This document shows, piece after piece, positions 61,180-64,000 of a DNA stretch of 64,000 bases; the first letter of the stretch is position 1, and each line of letters begins with the position of its first letter. Source of the stretch: Heloderma charlesbogerti (lineage: Eukaryota; Chordata; Lepidosauria; Squamata; Helodermatidae). The notes beneath the pieces were generated by a model. It saw only the letters and a program-made list of their open reading frames with translations, ran no database searches and was not told where the DNA came from. Both the position numbers and the translations under genes were made by a program. The stretch covers positions 1,550,001 to 1,614,000 of the forward strand of contig JANEZZ010002882.1 of the NCBI GenBank assembly GCA_026122225.1. The letters are read 5' to 3'.

Positions 61180-61296
61180 GTATTATTCATTTTATCTGAA
61201 TAAAAAGTCTTACATGTCTGTCTCCTCTCCACTGTGGGCATGGTCTAGCCCACGTTTAGCATGTGTAACCTTTGTTTGAATTTCTACTCATTTATT

Positions 61297-62970
61297 TTTA
61301 TTTATTGTACTTTTAAACCACCCAATAATTGAAGTTCTCTAGGTGGTATACAGTCCATTAAAACAATGTGCTATAAACATTAAAACAAAAAATAAAAACA
61401 GTGCAAAATAAACCAAGATAAAATGAGCAGCAAAGAATAAAACCACTACAACATAATGACTGGGTTCACACATCATGCTAAGCCATGGTGGGTTGTTATC
61501 ATGGGTAGTTTAGTGTGACATCCTAACCCAGAGTGTTCTTTCCGTCCTGGGTTGTTTTTCTCAAACAAGCCACCCTGAGAACCCATGGCTTGTAGTAGGG
61601 CTACTTAGGGTGGCTTGTCATGACGTCACAACCTGGCAGGGTGATTTTATCATGGGTTGTCAGGAATGGCTAGAGATCTGCCGACAAGAGCAGCGAAAAA
61701 AAACCCTGCTGTTCCTCACGATATTGCTAGTGCTGCCATCATTCTCCCTCATCCCTTCTCAGCACCCTCTGCCTCAGTATGGATTTTTTTTAAAAAATTC
61801 ATAGAAATCTTGAAGAAAAGACACTGGAGAGTGTCCCAGATGGGAAAAAAAATATTTCTGATCCTGTGCAAGTGTGCAGGAGTGAATGTCTGTTGCTAGG
61901 AATTTTGTGTAATTTCCCCCTCAGTTTTAGGGATTTGCACAATTTCCCCCTCCATTTTAATGCTCTGCCATGAAATTTGCATATTTTTAGTGATCTGCTT
62001 CACTTGTCTGCATTGAATTCTGCACATCTTTACCCTCTCAGTCCCTGTTCTGCCTTGAAATTCGCATATGTTTAGCAGTCCCAATCACTGCCCTGTAATC
62101 TTCATGTACATCTGACAGCTAGCAATGGAGACCAGTAGAGGAAAGTGACAAGCACGAAGCACGGTGGGTGGGTGGAGCTGAAAGCAGCTGGTGGCTGCAG
62201 GAGAGTTGGGGCTGTTAGTATGTTTGGCTAAATAGCAGACAGGTGGTCTTGTGCAGTTGCACGAGACCCCAAAAAATAACAATTGCGAACCCATTCCTGG
62301 GTTCATAAAGACTCAGAAAATTATTTCCTTTTTGCAATCTTACGTGGTGGGGTGGGTGGGTAGTTTAGCTCAGGAAGCACGGAAGTGAAGGATTGATTTG
62401 AGAAGGACATTGACAACAGGCTTTGCTGGACTCAGTAGCAGACAGGCGGTGTTGCTGTCCTGCGCACTTGCGCAAGACCCATAAAATAAAAAATAAGCAC
62501 TTAGAAACATGAATCCCTTTGGTGATCTGATGTGGGGGAAAGGAGTTTCCCTCGTGAGCTGACAACCCCAGCAGACCAGTTGCAGAAAGTGTGCTGATGT
62601 AGGAAACGAGGATTTCTCTCACAAAGGCCCCTGGGATAGGTGCTCGCAGTGGCCTGGAGAACTGAGAGGGACTGAGGGAGAAACAAGTCACAGCTAGTGG
62701 GTGATGGTCTGTTGGGAGTAATGGACAAGCCACCTACGCACTGTGGCTTATTCTTAGAGTGGCTTAGCGTGACATGCAGATTCGCCCAACAAAACCAAAC
62801 AAAGACCAGCAGCAGAACAGAGTACTAAAAGCACTAAAACAGTTATTTAAATACCTGGGAGAACAAGAAGATCTTTACCTGGTGCAGGAAAGGCCATCAG
62901 GTAGATGCCAAGTGAGCTTCTTTGAGGGGGAGCGTTCCACAAAGGAGAGTTCCACAAAGTGCTCTCACAC
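61297..62970 (-). repeat. L3-like LINE 3' end, antisense, split by a DNA element
   Basis: 61297-61456 (tgtacttttaaaccacccaa, gttctctaggtggtatacag) and 62787-62970 (accaaacaaagaccagcagc, atacctgggagaacaagaag, gatgccaagtgagcttc) are adjoining parts of one LINE end when compared with the unbroken copy at 45.87-46.1 kb. Confidence 0.75.
61457..62786. mobile_element. Non-autonomous DNA transposon, about 1,330 bp (hAT-like)
   Basis: Lies inside an L3-like LINE end. Flanks CAACATAA (61449-61456) and CAACAAAA (62787-62794) agree at 7 of 8 positions, as expected for an 8-bp duplication. Left end tgggttcacacatcatgcta, then agcca; the right end reversed is ggcgaatctgcatgtcacgc, then taagcca. It has internal repeats (aatttccccctc twice near 61911 and 61941; agcagacaggtgg and agcagacaggcgg near 62236 and 62440). 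No transposase frame. Confidence 0.7.
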
Positions 62971-64000
62971 TTGGATTGCTGCATTGAATCGCTGCATTGG
63001 ATCGCAGACCAAGTAGTGTTGTGTCTTCATAGCCAGAAGTGTATAAATGCTGGTGGTGGCATTTATACACTTGGGTCATATTCTTAACTAACCTCGTTTC
63101 TAAGCTGTCATCTGATAGAGGATTTATAGAGGAGATATTGGCAGTGTACTTGTAAGTGCGGCCAGCTGCTCTCAGACTTCTCACGTGGCATTTTTAGATC
63201 CACGCTGGATCTAACAAGCCACTTGCCCAGAACGTGCATCGTGGCTGTAGCATCACTGCTGCTGTTCTCCAGAACATCCTTACAACTCCTTTTTGGGTTT
63301 CTGTGCAGCTTTGCAAATCAGTGAGGATTTTTTTCTCCTGAAACTTGAAAATCTCAGTTCCTAGAATTTTGCAGAACCAGCAGTGGTCAGTTACTCATAT
63401 AGAACTTTACCAAGAGCATTTCTTTCCTACATAAATGGCAATTATTGTTTAGAAAAAGAATTCAAACTGTTTGCCTTTAGTTTCTAATGAATGATGGAGT
63501 GAATGCAATTGGAAGAATTAACATAGTTTTCTTGTGCTCGCAACACAATGTTTTACATATTTTTGTTAACGTATTTTGCATTAATAGATGATTGATACAT
63601 TTGAGCATCATTAAATCACAATATAGAACAGTCACAATGACAAATATCAGAAGGTCACCTATGTTGCTTGGTTGAAACAAAAGCAGCGCTCTTGTTCTGG
63701 CATTTTAAAGATTAATAGATTTAGGTTGCAAACGTGTATCAATTTATTTGGAAGTAAGTCCCACTGAATTCAGTGGGACTTATGTCTGAGCAGGCATCTG
63801 AGTAGATTGTGCTGTTCAGGACTAACACTTCATGCATCTGGGCTCTAGTCCATAAAAGTGTCTGCCACAAAACAATTGGTTAGACTTTAAGGTCCTATAA
63901 GACTCTGCTATTTAATCTTCTTAATACATTCAAAATAAAGAAGGAAAAAAAGAAGAGGAAACCCTCACAACTTGCACTGTAAGCAGCCAGTATGGGTGCA
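62971..64000 (+). other. Intron after exon 46, to window end
   Basis: No HERC1 exon found. It holds a perfect 26-bp palindrome at about 63757-63782 (half-site aagtcccactgaa), part of the tcccactgaatt... foldback family seen at 41.1 kb, and an unclassified repeat at about 63838-63920 (gggctctagtccataaaagt, then aaggtcctataagactctgc). Confidence 0.5.

Noticed and set aside
644..61179. HERC2 or another large HERC/RCC1 protein
   Set aside because: A SPRY domain followed by UBA-like, Cys/His-rich and WD40 segments matches HERC1; HERC2 lacks this order.

Overview
The window is vertebrate nuclear DNA holding the middle of one very large gene, HERC1 (giant HECT/RCC1-like E3 ubiquitin ligase), on the + strand. 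I could place 46 consecutive coding exons, from 644 to 61179. They join without a frame break into 8,799 nt (2,933 residues, numbered s1-s2933 here). By my recollection of the human protein (about 4,860 residues; SPRY near 2030, WD40 near 3425) this is very roughly residues 890-3820. The first RCC1-like domain lies upstream of the window; the second RCC1-like domain and the catalytic HECT domain lie downstream. No promoter, first exon, last exon or second gene is visible.

The interspersed repeats point to a squamate reptile (lizard or snake): a BovB (RTE) retrotransposon, a Sauria-type SINE with a BovB-like tail, CR1 and L3-like LINE fragments, MIR-like tRNA SINEs and several foldback DNA elements. 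I cannot name the species.

Layout: 0.6-10.5 kb holds exons 1-12, a mostly helical conserved region with an acidic segment at 7.8-8.0 kb and a Ser-rich segment at 9.4 kb. At 10.5-15.4 and 16.5-21.8 kb lie the two longest introns; the second carries two antisense L3-like LINE copies with decayed reverse transcriptase. At 21.8-26.3 kb are exons 15-20, and at 26.5-29.9 kb the SPRY domain (exons 21-24). Exon 25 (31.2-32.0 kb, 779 bp, the largest) contains a fast-evolving Lys/Glu-rich linker. At 35.0-42.2 kb are Ser/Thr/Pro-rich exons and a UBA-like helix bundle whose two coding halves are separated by an intron containing BovB. At 44.3-49.7 kb are a Cys/His-rich putative zinc-binding exon, an acidic stretch and conserved helical exons. 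At 53.5-61.2 kb is the WD40 repeat domain (exons 39-46). After 61179 the window ends inside an intron.

The exonic part behaves as an ordinary, strongly conserved gene. The unusual material is intronic: a 91-bp GC-AG intron whose competing GT donor would cause a premature stop, six foldback elements, two or three nested insertions, and a truncated L1 with an 18-bp target duplication. I found no operon, CRISPR array, viral gene or previously undescribed multigene system.
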